This document shows positions 1 through 5,591 of a stretch of 8,388 nucleotides of DNA, piece by piece. The DNA lies in assembly GCA_964613075.1 (NCBI GenBank), contig CAZTFV010000053.1, positions 1-8,388 on the forward strand, in the 5' to 3' direction. The position numbers were made by a program, and so were the translations under genes. The notes under the pieces are model-generated. The model had not been told where the DNA came from and made no database searches. It saw nothing but the letters and a program-made list of their open reading frames with translations. Each line of letters begins with the position of its first letter. Positions within the stretch are counted from its first letter, which is position 1. The stretch comes from CAYWEP01 sp964613075 (lineage in GTDB: Bacteria > Patescibacteriota > Microgenomatia > Levybacterales > UBA12049).

Positions 1-1
1 A

Positions 2-37
2 GCTAAACCACATGGAAGGTGGTAATCCTGGTAATCC
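2..37. repeat. REP-like hairpin copy with GCTAAACC motif, plus a 9-bp tandem repeat
   Basis: GCTAAACC (2-9) runs into an imperfect hairpin CCACAT-GGA-AGGTGG (8-22), a one-mismatch version of the perfect CCACCT-GGA-AGGTGG hairpins flanking the transposase at 440-454 and 1212-1226. It overlaps two tandem copies of TGGTAATCC (20-28, 29-37). It is probably a degenerate or solitary member of the same repeat family. The window edge prevents seeing whether more copies lie to the left. Confidence 0.6.
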
Positions 38-73
38 ACTGGCATTTGTACATGGGTGATGCTGATTGTTCCC

Positions 74-102
74 TTGCAAAATTTTTGCTCTTGCGAAATA
101 AT
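74..102 (+). promoter_or_regulatory. Putative sigma70-type promoter of the coiled-coil gene
   Basis: TTGCAA (74-79, 4/6 to consensus), a 17-bp spacer and AATAAT (97-102, 5/6). The -10 box ends 9 nt before the ATG at 112, so the expected transcript has a leader of about 3 nt. This supports starting the gene at 112 rather than at the in-frame codon at 19, which lies upstream of this promoter. Confidence 0.5.
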
Positions 103-111
103 GATACTCTT

Positions 112-378
112 ATGCTGACAAAAAATGATTTAACACAAATAGGTAAAGTTATCGATGACAGACTTGAGAAAAGGCTTGGTCATATTGAAACAAGGCTTGG
201 TCATGTCGAACAAAGATTTGATCCTATTGAGAAAGGAATAAAGTATTTAAAGAAAAAAGTTAATCGGATGAACAAAACCCTCGATTTGGTTGTAAAGAAT
301 TATGATGAGGGCGATGTTAAACTAGAACGACGAGTCAGCAGAATCGAACACCATTTAGCCTTACCTCATGAAAATTGA
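112..378 (+). CDS. Small coiled-coil protein of unknown function (88 aa)
   Basis: An 88-residue charged protein beginning MLTKNDLTQIGKVIDDRLEK. Nearly all of it is predicted helix. Residues 21-41 are three consecutive heptads of the form R-(L/F)-(G/D)-(H/P)-(I/V)-E-x, followed by a basic stretch (KYLKKKVNRMNKTL, 44-57) and a final segment RRVSRIEHHL (73-82) that could form a second coil. It has no signal peptide or membrane segment. Small proteins with an MLTKNDL-type start and an RRVxRIExHL-type end are, in my recollection, frequent in CPR genomes as uncharacterised genes; I assign no function. An in-frame start at 19 would add 31 residues unlike the family and would lie upstream of the promoter-like boxes at 74-102, so 112 is preferred. 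There is no Shine-Dalgarno. The gene stands alone between repeat copies. Confidence 0.65.
   Translation: MLTKNDLTQIGKVIDDRLEKRLGHIETRLGHVEQRFDPIEKGIKYLKKKVNRMNKTLDLVVKNYDEGDVKLERRVSRIEHHLALPHEN
172..234 (+). repeat. Three tandem 21-bp heptad-encoding repeats
   Basis: Three 21-bp units lie in phase with the reading frame: 172-192, 193-213 and 214-234. The first two differ at only a few bases (both start AGGCTTGGTCAT); the third is more diverged. Each encodes one heptad (RLGHIET, RLGHVEQ, RFDPIEK), so the coiled coil appears to have grown by exact heptad duplication. Confidence 0.7.
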
Positions 379-396
379 ATTATTTTTAGGTATCAA

Positions 397-441
397 GCTA
401 AACCACCTGAGCTAAACCATGGCTAAACCACCCGCTAAACC
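397..441 (+). repeat. Array of four GCTAAACC repeats upstream of the RAYT gene
   Basis: GCTAAACC occurs at 397-404, 411-418, 422-429 and 434-441, with spacings of 14, 11 and 12 bp. Each copy continues into ACC/AT sequence (GCTAAACCACCTGA, GCTAAACCATG, GCTAAACCACCC), and the last runs into the perfect hairpin at 440-454. Further single copies are at 2-9 (next to a related hairpin) and 6428-6435. The array touches the left REP-like end, so it is probably part of the transposase-associated repeat family. Confidence 0.65.
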
Positions 442-470
442 ACCTGGAAGGTGGAACAGCTTCGCTACCT
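440..470 (-). repeat. Left REP-like element of the RAYT module
   Basis: A perfect hairpin CCACCT-GGA-AGGTGG (440-454) followed by AACAGCTTCGCTACCT (455-470), which holds a smaller hairpin AGC-TTC-GCT. Read on the minus strand it starts AGGTAGCGAAGCTG and ends in the 15-nt hairpin. That is the same order as the right-hand element at 1196-1226: over 31 nt the two differ at three positions plus the asymmetric hairpin loop. GTAG beside a palindrome is the known layout of bacterial REP sequences. Confidence 0.7.
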
Positions 471-471
471 C

Positions 472-500
472 TTGACATTTGTCTTCTAATTCTTCATAAA
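472..500 (+). promoter_or_regulatory. Promoter of the RAYT gene
   Basis: TTGACA (472-477, perfect -35), a 17-bp spacer, and CATAAA (495-500, 4/6 to TATAAT). The -10 ends 6 nt before ATG 507, placing the expected transcription start on the A of the start codon. The -35 begins 1 nt after the left REP-like element, so REP binding or folding could affect expression. Confidence 0.6.
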
Positions 501-506
501 AGAATT

Positions 507-1178
507 ATGCCAGATATTCGTATCCCTCTTGTTACAGACGAATTTTATCATATCTTTAATCGTGGAGTTGCCCGAAATCCAGTTTTTCTTTCTAAGCATG
601 ATTACAAACAAGCTATGCTTTCTCTATCCTACTATTCCTTACTTAATTATCCAATGAAACTTTCTCGTCTAAAAGAATTACCACATGAACAAAGGCAAAA
701 TATAATAAAGTCGCTCCACTCATTACCTAAAAAGGTAGAAATTATTAGTTTTGTTTTTATGCCTAATCATTTTCATTTTCTTCTAAAACAAACTACCGAT
801 AATGGTATGTCTTCATTCGTAAGTCAGTTTACAAATAGCTATACAAGATATTTTAATACCAAGCATGAAAGAGTTGGTCCTCTATTCCAAGGCGTTTTTA
901 AAGCAGTCCATATAGAAACTGATGAGCAGCTTATTCATCTTTCCCGCTATATTCACTTGAATCCAGTTGTCTCTTTTGTTATCACTGAAAAAGAGCTCTC
1001 TTTTTATCCTTGGTCTTCTTTGCCACTTTTTCTTAAAGAAACTAGTTCATTTGTAAACACGAAACCAGTCCTTGACCACTTTTCTTCAAAAGAAGATTAT
1101 AGAAATTCTGTTTTCGATCAAATTGAATATGCCAAAGAGCTTGGGAAAATCAAACATCTAATCATAGAAAAGGATTGA
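507..1178 (+). CDS. REP-associated HUH/Y1 transposase (RAYT, TnpA_REP-like)
   Basis: A 223-aa single-domain HUH nuclease of the IS200-like Y1 superfamily, in the REP-associated branch. The RAYT layout is clear: an N-terminal YHIFNRGVARNPVFLSKHDY block (14-33), the metal-binding H-x-H in FMPNHFHFLLKQ (H88, H90), the segment SYTRYFNTKHERVGPLFQG (111-129) with the likely catalytic Tyr (Y112), RYIHLNPV (147-154), and the typical YPWSSL (167-172). Such enzymes nick single-stranded REP hairpins and form a 5'-phosphotyrosine link. The length fits an intact copy with no frameshift. Inverted REP-like elements lie on both sides (440-470, 1196-1226), as expected for a RAYT with its own substrate. No Shine-Dalgarno is seen; the start sits 6 nt after a -10 box. 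An ordinary IS200/IS605 TnpA is less likely because of the C-terminal YPWSS block and larger size. Confidence 0.88.
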   Translation: MPDIRIPLVTDEFYHIFNRGVARNPVFLSKHDYKQAMLSLSYYSLLNYPMKLSRLKELPHEQRQNIIKSLHSLPKKVEIISFVFMPNHFHFLLKQTTDNGMSSFVSQFTNSYTRYFNTKHERVGPLFQGVFKAVHIETDEQLIHLSRYIHLNPVVSFVITEKELSFYPWSSLPLFLKETSSFVNTKPVLDHFSSKEDYRNSVFDQIEYAKELGKIKHLIIEKD

Positions 1179-1195
1179 ATAATAGATGGGGCCAT

Positions 1196-1244
1196 AGGTA
1201 GCGAGGCTGCGCCACCTGGAAGGTGGTAGCCAAGGTGGTAGCCA
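1196..1244 (+). repeat. Right REP-like element of the RAYT module with tandem tail
   Basis: AGGTAGCGAGGCTG (1196-1209) leads through CG to the perfect hairpin CCACCT-GGA-AGGTGG (1212-1226); the element core is 1196-1226. It starts with GTAG in the outer foot (1198-1201) and is an inverted near-copy of 440-470. An alternative fold pairs AGGTAGCG (1196-1203) with CGCCACCT (1210-1217) with one A-C mismatch. A 12-bp tandem duplication, AGGTGGTAGCCA twice (1221-1232, 1233-1244), extends it and carries two more GTAG motifs. Confidence 0.7.
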
Positions 1245-1385
1245 AGAAGATATTAATAATGGTCTATAATTCTTTGAATATAATTAGGTTGGAAAGTAGT
1301 CCGAATGTAGTCCCAAATGGTCAGCTCAATTTTTTACTGGTGCAGCAGCAGAACTACTCCAGTGTGCAAGGGTATATCTTTGTAA

Positions 1386-1412
1386 TTGGCTATGTTTTTC
1401 TATTGTGATAAT
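1386..1412 (+). promoter_or_regulatory. Weak putative promoter of the small membrane protein gene
   Basis: TTGGCT (1386-1391), a 15-bp spacer, and GATAAT (1407-1412, 5/6). The -10 ends 11 nt before ATG 1424. The spacing is short and the -35 poor, so this rests mainly on the -10 and on its agreement with the other genes. The remaining sequence between 1245 and 1385 shows no gene I can support. Confidence 0.3.
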
Positions 1413-1423
1413 ATAGAGTTACT

Positions 1424-1696
1424 ATGACGTTGGGGTGGGTACTTATCTTAGTCCCTCTTTTTCTTATCATTGGATACGGACTAATCGGAGTGCTCGGATC
1501 CATTATCATGGTACCCTTATTAATCTCGTTGACCCAAAGCAAACCGTACTATAAACGACATAAGAAGAGATATATTTTCATCTATCTTCTGGCAGCGCTT
1601 GCCATATCTTATTCTATCTATTTTTTACTAGTCGCTTTAAACATTATCGATACTTATTTTATGTTTAGAAAAGTAGCAGGATTTTTCTTAATATAA
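1424..1696 (+). CDS. Small integral membrane protein (90 aa)
   Basis: A 90-aa hydrophobic protein of unknown function. Residues 4-36 are one long hydrophobic block (GWVLILVPLFLIIGYGLIGV onward, long enough for one or two helices). A strongly basic loop KPYYKRHKKR (40-49) follows, then a second membrane segment at about 49-74 (YIFIYLLAALAISYSIYFLL) and a short tail ending AGFFLI. By the positive-inside rule the basic loop is cytoplasmic. I recognise no catalytic motif. There is no Shine-Dalgarno; the ATG is 11 nt after a -10-like box. It lies alone between the RAYT element and the hydrolase gene, 89 nt from the latter. It could be a real lineage-specific membrane protein or a fragment of a larger one. 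Confidence 0.55.
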   Translation: MTLGWVLILVPLFLIIGYGLIGVLGSIIMVPLLISLTQSKPYYKRHKKRYIFIYLLAALAISYSIYFLLVALNIIDTYFMFRKVAGFFLI

Positions 1697-1748
1697 TGCC
1701 ATATCGAGGAGTTAACAACAGAGAGCTTTCTTTAAACGTCACTCGAGG

Positions 1749-1778
1749 TTGAACTTTTAGCTTCGTTTTTGCTATAAT
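1749..1778 (+). promoter_or_regulatory. Promoter of the hydrolase-methyltransferase unit
   Basis: TTGAAC (1749-1754, 4/6), an 18-bp spacer, and TATAAT (1773-1778, perfect), preceded by TGC (1770-1772), an extended -10 of the TGn type. The -10 ends 7 nt before ATG 1786, so the expected leader is about 1 nt. Confidence 0.65.
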
Positions 1779-1785
1779 CCCTTGC

Positions 1786-2328
1786 ATGGCTGAGGAAAAG
1801 ATTGTCTTCATAATCCCCGGATACAAACACAAACCCTCGCATAAGGCATACAGCCAGCTCGCCAAAATACTCAAAAACGAAGGGTGTCATCCAATTCTTA
1901 TTACTATACCCTGGAAACAAGCAACCATTTCTGAGAATGCTGAGTATTTTTTGAAAGAGTACAAGAAAATACGTGCAAAGAAAAAGTATATACTTGGATT
2001 TTCGTTTGGTGCAATGATTGCGTTTATCGCAGCAACAAAAGTACGCGCGTCGGGGGTGATACTCTGCTCTCTGTCTCCATACTTTAAAGAAGATATATCA
2101 TCCTCTCTGCTACATTTTGCTATTTTGGTAAAACAAGTAAAGGCAGAGCAAATTCTTCTGCTGTATGGAACAAACGAGGCAAAACCGCTAATTAAACGCG
2201 TATCCGCGGCGTATCGTCAAATTTCAGTAAATCAGAAGCGCTTAATTCCCATTAAAGGTACGGAACATGATATAGGAGACAGAAGATATTTGCACACAAT
2301 TGCCCAAATCGCAAAACTGCTAAACTAA
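1786..2328 (+). CDS. Alpha/beta-hydrolase-fold protein
   Basis: A 180-aa compact, cytoplasmic alpha/beta hydrolase without signal peptide. It opens with strand KIVFIIPGY (5-13), where P11-G12 is the usual oxyanion-side turn. The nucleophile elbow is GFSFGA (71-76) with Ser73. A late strand QILLLYGTNEA (122-132) offers Glu131 as the acid, and GTEHDIGD (158-165) provides the catalytic His161. All three triad positions are therefore present in the right order. The length is short even for the minimal hydrolases of this fold, with no lid insertion, so small esters or thioesters are plausible substrates, but the substrate cannot be read from sequence. A methyltransferase gene follows after 7 nt on the same strand, so the two are probably cotranscribed. 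The start is fixed by a perfect TATAAT 7 nt upstream; no Shine-Dalgarno is present. Confidence 0.8.
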   Translation: MAEEKIVFIIPGYKHKPSHKAYSQLAKILKNEGCHPILITIPWKQATISENAEYFLKEYKKIRAKKKYILGFSFGAMIAFIAATKVRASGVILCSLSPYFKEDISSSLLHFAILVKQVKAEQILLLYGTNEAKPLIKRVSAAYRQISVNQKRLIPIKGTEHDIGDRRYLHTIAQIAKLLN

Positions 2329-2335
2329 ACAACAG

Positions 2336-3124
2336 ATGAAGGATTATATAAAGGAGAATAAAAAATGGTGGAATACTGTTACTCCTATTCACTCCAGATC
2401 CAAACTTTACGATCTAGAAAACTTTAAAAAAGGAAAAAGCAGCCTGCAATCCATAGAATTAGAAGAGGTCGGAAATGTGAAAGGAAAAACACTTTTACAT
2501 CTCATGTGTCATTTTGGTATGGACACGCTATCATGGGCGAGGGAAGGGGCTATAGTCACAGGAGTTGATTTTTCTGATGACGCAATTACCTTAGCAAAAA
2601 AATTAAGTAAGGATACTGGTGTTCCCGCAACATTTGTCTGTTCTGACATATATGAATTGCCAAACGTTTTACATAAAAAGTTTGACATTATTTTTATGTC
2701 TTACGGAGTATTACTCTGGTTATCTGACGTTGAGAAATGGGCAAAAATAATTAATCTTTTTCTCAAAAAGGGCGGCATGTTTTATATCGTTGAACTTCAT
2801 CCTTTTACCAATATTTTAAGCCACGATTTTAAAATTGCTTACAAGTATTTTGATAAAGGACCGGATGTGGATGATTCAGAGGGGACGTATGCGGACTGGG
2901 GTGCAAATATAAAAGGCAATACATACGTGTGGAGTTATACAATGAGTGACGTGATAAACTCGCTTCTTGGAGAAGGACTGAAAACAGAATTTGTCCATGA
3001 GTTTCCTTTTACCATGTACGATCAATTCCCGGGATTTATGGAGCAAAACAAAAAAAGACAATATGTTTTAAAAAACAAAAAAATTCAAGTACCCCTGTTA
3101 TTCTCCCTAAAAGCCACAAAATAA
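2336..3124 (+). CDS. Class I SAM-dependent methyltransferase
   Basis: A 262-aa methyltransferase with a Rossmann-like SAM fold. Motif I is LHLMCHFGMDT (54-64), motif II GVDFS (76-80) with Asp78 placed to bind the SAM ribose hydroxyls, motif III SDIYELP (103-109), and motif IV FDIIFMSYG (116-124). The LHLxCHxGxDTLSWAR signature is typical of a broad group of small-molecule methyltransferases that I recognise but whose substrates are mostly unknown. The C-terminal part (about 155-262) is rich in Phe, Tyr and Trp and probably forms the substrate-binding cap. The gene starts 7 nt after the hydrolase stop with no Shine-Dalgarno and no own promoter that I can see, so it is probably translated from the shared transcript. 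An operon with a hydrolase suggests one modification pathway; that link is inference. Confidence 0.85.
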   Translation: MKDYIKENKKWWNTVTPIHSRSKLYDLENFKKGKSSLQSIELEEVGNVKGKTLLHLMCHFGMDTLSWAREGAIVTGVDFSDDAITLAKKLSKDTGVPATFVCSDIYELPNVLHKKFDIIFMSYGVLLWLSDVEKWAKIINLFLKKGGMFYIVELHPFTNILSHDFKIAYKYFDKGPDVDDSEGTYADWGANIKGNTYVWSYTMSDVINSLLGEGLKTEFVHEFPFTMYDQFPGFMEQNKKRQYVLKNKKIQVPLLFSLKATK

Positions 3125-3150
3125 TTCTCTGAAAAGCCCTTTTTAGCCTA

Positions 3151-3186
3151 TTTACGAATATGTTTACAAATAGGTTTACATATATT
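3151..3186 (+). repeat. Three tandem 12-bp AT-rich repeats upstream of fic
   Basis: TTTACGAATATG (3151-3162), TTTACAAATAGG (3163-3174) and TTTACATATATT (3175-3186) are exact 12-bp tandem units sharing TTTAC and a following ATA. Their position between the methyltransferase stop and the fic promoter, and their period near one helical turn, suggest a repeated protein-binding site. No binding protein can be identified from this alone. Confidence 0.6.
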
Positions 3187-3207
3187 TAGTTTCAACTCCT
3201 CTTCTTA

Positions 3208-3237
3208 TTGACATAAAGCTTGTCAAATATATTGACA
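3208..3237 (+). promoter_or_regulatory. Operator-like inverted repeat overlapping the fic -35 box
   Basis: TTGACA (3208-3213) and TGTCAA (3221-3226) form a perfect 6-bp inverted repeat around a 7-bp centre, and a third copy TTGACA (3232-3237) is the promoter's -35 box. A factor recognising TTGACA/TGTCAA would compete with RNA polymerase. The winged helix at the C-terminus of the Fic protein makes autoregulation one possibility. Alternatively the upstream copy is just a spare -35-like hexamer. Confidence 0.5.
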
Positions 3238-3260
3238 ATTACGTTGTGCTATAGTATAAT
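3232..3260 (+). promoter_or_regulatory. Consensus sigma70 promoter of fic
   Basis: TTGACA (3232-3237), a 17-bp spacer, TATAAT (3255-3260): both hexamers perfect and the spacing optimal. The -10 box ends 6 nt before ATG 3267, so the predicted transcription start is the first base of the start codon. A promoter this strong implies high expression unless repressed. Confidence 0.85.
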
Positions 3261-3266
3261 TGTAAC

Positions 3267-4322
3267 ATGTTTGAGCCGAAATTCAGCCTCACGATTACTA
3301 TTCTCACTCAACTTGGGACGATTGAACGACTCTACGGCCAGCTCTTGGGCGAAAAGCTCATCCCCTCCCTTGCATTGAGACTATCACAGGAGAATCAGAT
3401 CCTGGCTACGCATCACTCAACAAGTATAGAGGGCAACCCTTTGTCGCCTCAAGACGTAACCAATATCGTGCTAAATGATAAAATCCCGACAACAAAGTCG
3501 GAAAAAGAAGTAAAGAATTATTTTGCGGTTTTAAACGCGCTACCGCAGATGCTACGAAAAAAAGAATCAATCTCAACCAAGATGACACAGGAGCTTCATC
3601 ACCTCTTGATGGATGGGATAGAGCAGAAAGACTTAGGGAAGTTCCGTGACGGACCGGTTTTTGTCGGACATAAGACAAAAGAAGAGATCGTGGTCAAACA
3701 TAACCCGCCGTATCATACGTATAAAGAAATAAAACAAGCTTTGGAGGACCGCTATGCCTGGCTGCAAACAGAGAACAGTTTCCCGCCTCTTATAAAAGCC
3801 GGAGTTTTGCATCATCAAGTAGCCTTCATTCATCCGTTCTTTGATGGCAACGGGAGACTCGCGCGCATATTGACCGTATATTATCTACTGCTGCAAGGAT
3901 ATGAAGTCACGAAGTTTTTTATTTTGGATGATCACTATGATATTGACAGGCAGGAGTATTCGGATATGTTGCACTCGGCAGACAATGGCGATGAAACGAG
4001 GTGGCTTGAGTATTTCTTAGGTGGCATAGCCAATTCGCTTCAGGCTGCTCTTGCCCGCATAAAAGACATGCAAGGGGCCAGGCTTGATGAGATTACGGGT
4101 GAGAAAAGAGTGCTTGTCTCAAGAAGGGAAGAAGAGGTATTACAGATGGTGGTAAATAGGAAGGCTATCAAAATGGCAGATGTGCAGGATGCGTTATCAG
4201 TCACCAGACAGCAGGCACATGCGTTGATACACTCGCTAGTGAAGAAGGGAATTTTGCAGAAATACGGAAGTACAAAAACAAGCTTTTACAAACTCGCAAG
4301 CAGTGACAGAACCGCAGTGTGA
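3267..4322 (+). CDS. Fic-family AMP-transferase with C-terminal winged helix
   Basis: A 351-aa Fic protein. Fic enzymes usually transfer AMP from ATP to a hydroxyl side chain of a target protein. The catalytic loop HPFFDGNGRLAR (189-200) is canonical: His189 as base, Asp192 for the metal, and Arg197 and Arg200. The N-terminal region carries STSIEGN (51-57), which fits the (S/T)xxxE(G/N) inhibitory helix of class II Fic proteins; Glu55 would hold ATP in a non-productive pose, so the enzyme is self-inhibited and needs no separate antitoxin. The flap region is near GKFRDGPVFVG (124-134). Residues about 286-343 form a winged helix (MADVQDALSVTRQQAHALIHSLVKKGILQK), common in Fic proteins of this architecture and able to bind DNA. 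The length is usual and the frame intact. It is monocistronic, and its stop codon overlaps the putative tRNA-Gly -35. The target protein is unknown. Confidence 0.93.
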   Translation: MFEPKFSLTITILTQLGTIERLYGQLLGEKLIPSLALRLSQENQILATHHSTSIEGNPLSPQDVTNIVLNDKIPTTKSEKEVKNYFAVLNALPQMLRKKESISTKMTQELHHLLMDGIEQKDLGKFRDGPVFVGHKTKEEIVVKHNPPYHTYKEIKQALEDRYAWLQTENSFPPLIKAGVLHHQVAFIHPFFDGNGRLARILTVYYLLLQGYEVTKFFILDDHYDIDRQEYSDMLHSADNGDETRWLEYFLGGIANSLQAALARIKDMQGARLDEITGEKRVLVSRREEEVLQMVVNRKAIKMADVQDALSVTRQQAHALIHSLVKKGILQKYGSTKTSFYKLASSDRTAV

Positions 4323-4346
4323 CAAAGTTGCAAAATTTGCTATAAT
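4319..4346 (+). promoter_or_regulatory. Promoter of the tRNA-Gly-PEBP transcript
   Basis: GTGACA (4319-4324, 5/6) overlaps the fic stop codon; a 16-bp spacer follows, then TATAAT (4341-4346, perfect), preceded by TGC (4338-4340), the extended -10 also seen at 1770. Transcription would start near 4353, about 15 nt before the tRNA 5' end. Confidence 0.7.
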
Positions 4347-4367
4347 TCCAACTACAAGCGTCATCCC

Positions 4368-4440
4368 GCGGGCGTAATTCATCGGTTAGAATGTCTCCTT
4401 GCCAAGGAGAATGTAGTGGGTTCAATTCCCATCGCCCGCT
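4368..4440 (+). tRNA. tRNA-Gly(GCC)
   Basis: A full 73-nt cloverleaf. The acceptor GCGGGCG (4368-4374) pairs with CGCCCGC (4433-4439), with discriminator T4440. D stem ATTC/GAAT (4377-4380, 4389-4392). The anticodon stem TCTCC/GGAGA encloses the loop TTGCCAA (4399-4405), anticodon GCC at 4401-4403. The T arm is GTGGG-TTCAATT-CCCAT (4416-4432). CCA is not encoded, so a CCA-adding enzyme is needed. The PEBP gene begins 4 nt after the tRNA end. Confidence 0.97.
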
Positions 4441-4444
4441 CATT

Positions 4445-4888
4445 ATGAAAATCTCATGCCCGGCATTTGATCATAATTCACCTATTCCAGATAAATATAC
4501 CTGTAAAGGAGAAGATGTAAATCCTCCTCTTATTTTCTCTGATGTCCCAAAAGAAGCGAAAAGTTTGGTTCTAATCGTTGATGATCCTGATGCGCCTACA
4601 AAAACCTGGGTGCACTGGGTTGTTTACAATATCCCGCCTGTAGCCTCTGAGATAAAAGAAGACAGCAAGCCACTAGGCGTTGAAGCGGCAACTGATTTTG
4701 CTAAACCAGGCTATGGCGGCCCATGTCCACCCTCAGGTACGCACCGCTATTTCTTCAAGCTTTATGCACTTGATACAATGCTTGATTTACCTGACTTTGC
4801 AGACAAAGCAATGCTAGAGGAAGTAATGCAAGAACACATCCTGGCACAAGCAGAATTGATAGGGCTATACAGCAAGAAAAATAATTAA
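4445..4888 (+). CDS. YbhB/YbcL-type PEBP-family protein
   Basis: A 147-aa protein of the phosphatidylethanolamine-binding-protein family (bacterial YbhB/YbcL branch), complete at its normal length and cytoplasmic. It starts MKISCPAF, has the GEDVNPPL block (22-29), the first ligand-pocket motif DDPDAP (46-51) followed by WVHWVVYNIP (55-64), and the second pocket motif GYGGPCPPSGTHRYFF (89-104). These motifs shape an anion-binding pocket; the physiological role of bacterial members is unsettled. The reading frame is open upstream to 4391, but that stretch lies inside tRNA-Gly; the ATG at 4445 matches the family N-terminus. With the tRNA ending at 4440, cleavage at its 3' end would leave an mRNA with only a 4-nt leader (CATT). 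No separate promoter or Shine-Dalgarno is visible. Its 3' end converges with the VanW-like gene after 9 nt, with no terminator hairpin between. Confidence 0.93.
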   Translation: MKISCPAFDHNSPIPDKYTCKGEDVNPPLIFSDVPKEAKSLVLIVDDPDAPTKTWVHWVVYNIPPVASEIKEDSKPLGVEAATDFAKPGYGGPCPPSGTHRYFFKLYALDTMLDLPDFADKAMLEEVMQEHILAQAELIGLYSKKNN

Positions 4889-4897
4889 GAAACCCCT

Positions 4898-5587
4898 TTA
4901 GGTGGATTTGTAGACTGAGACTGTGAGCCTGTCATTCTCGTAGGCAAATTTGAAGGTCACCGGTTTTTCCAGCGTATTCTCAATATACAGGTTCTGCATG
5001 GCACTTGTTGCTGCATTCGCGGGTGAGTAGTAAATAGATACGCCGTATTCACGCGGGACCTGCGGGATGTTCGCAAAATCATGATTTGTCGGAGCTTTTA
5101 CCGCAAGCCCTGCGTCTTTGGCTGCCCAGTTAATAAGAGACGCCAAATGACATACACCATCACCATAGAGATAGCCGGATGAGCGAAAGCCTTGGGCATA
5201 ACCGAAATGAGCGTTGGTAGTCTTCACTATTTTACCTTGGTACTCAGGCAGGAGTGTATCATGGTATGCAAAGACTTCGCCTGGCTTGAGTGTAATTTCT
5301 GAAACAAAAGGCTTTTGTATCACGGGCCATTTGATATCCTGAGTTTTCTTTACTTTTCCTGACAGATAGGCAATATTAAGCAAAATATTGTCCTTAAAAA
5401 CGCCGTTGACGGATGCATCCGCATAGCGATTTGTCAAAGAAAACTCGCGTTGAGACAGAATCTTCTGTTGATGTCCGGACAGGAAAGCTGCAAATGATAG
5501 CTCTTTGGCATCAACGTGTACGGCAAATACAGATGAAAGAAAGATACCTAAATTGAAAATAAGCGTAAGCTTGGCGGGTCTTCTCAT
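4898..5587 (-). CDS. VanW-like exported protein
   Basis: A 229-aa exported protein with a VanW-type domain. An N-terminal signal peptide is visible: basic MRRPAK, a hydrophobic core LTLIFNLGIFLSSVFAV (7-23), and a likely cleavage site after VDA (25-27). The mature part has the VanW features NGVFKDNILLNIAYLSGK (61-78), LKPGEVFAYHDTL (100-112), GYLYGDGVCHLASLINWAAK (138-157, with invariant-type Cys146), KAPTNHDFANIP (164-175) and a final beta region (NLYIENTLEKPVTFKF). VanW accompanies some vancomycin-resistance operons but its biochemical role is not established; domain members are widespread and usually act at the cell wall. It lies 43 nt after the LysM-Rpf gene on the same strand and also has its own promoter. 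The start is supported by that promoter 10 nt upstream. Confidence 0.82.
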   Translation of the reverse strand: MRRPAKLTLIFNLGIFLSSVFAVHVDAKELSFAAFLSGHQQKILSQREFSLTNRYADASVNGVFKDNILLNIAYLSGKVKKTQDIKWPVIQKPFVSEITLKPGEVFAYHDTLLPEYQGKIVKTTNAHFGYAQGFRSSGYLYGDGVCHLASLINWAAKDAGLAVKAPTNHDFANIPQVPREYGVSIYYSPANAATSAMQNLYIENTLEKPVTFKFAYENDRLTVSVYKST

Positions 5588-5591
5588 AGCT

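Noticed and set aside
19..111. N-terminal extension of the coiled-coil gene from a start at 19
   Set aside because: It adds residues unlike the rest, and a promoter-like pair (74-102) lies inside it just before ATG 112.
397..441. GCTAAACC array as a CRISPR
   Set aside because: The units are only 8 bp with 3-6 bp spacers and no cas genes are present; it does not fit a CRISPR array.
1223..1408. 61-codon open frame after the RAYT module
   Set aside because: It begins inside the right REP-like hairpin, has no family features and no promoter; most likely chance.
4391..4444. Upstream extension of the PEBP gene
   Set aside because: The extension is translated tRNA-Gly sequence; the family N-terminus matches ATG 4445.
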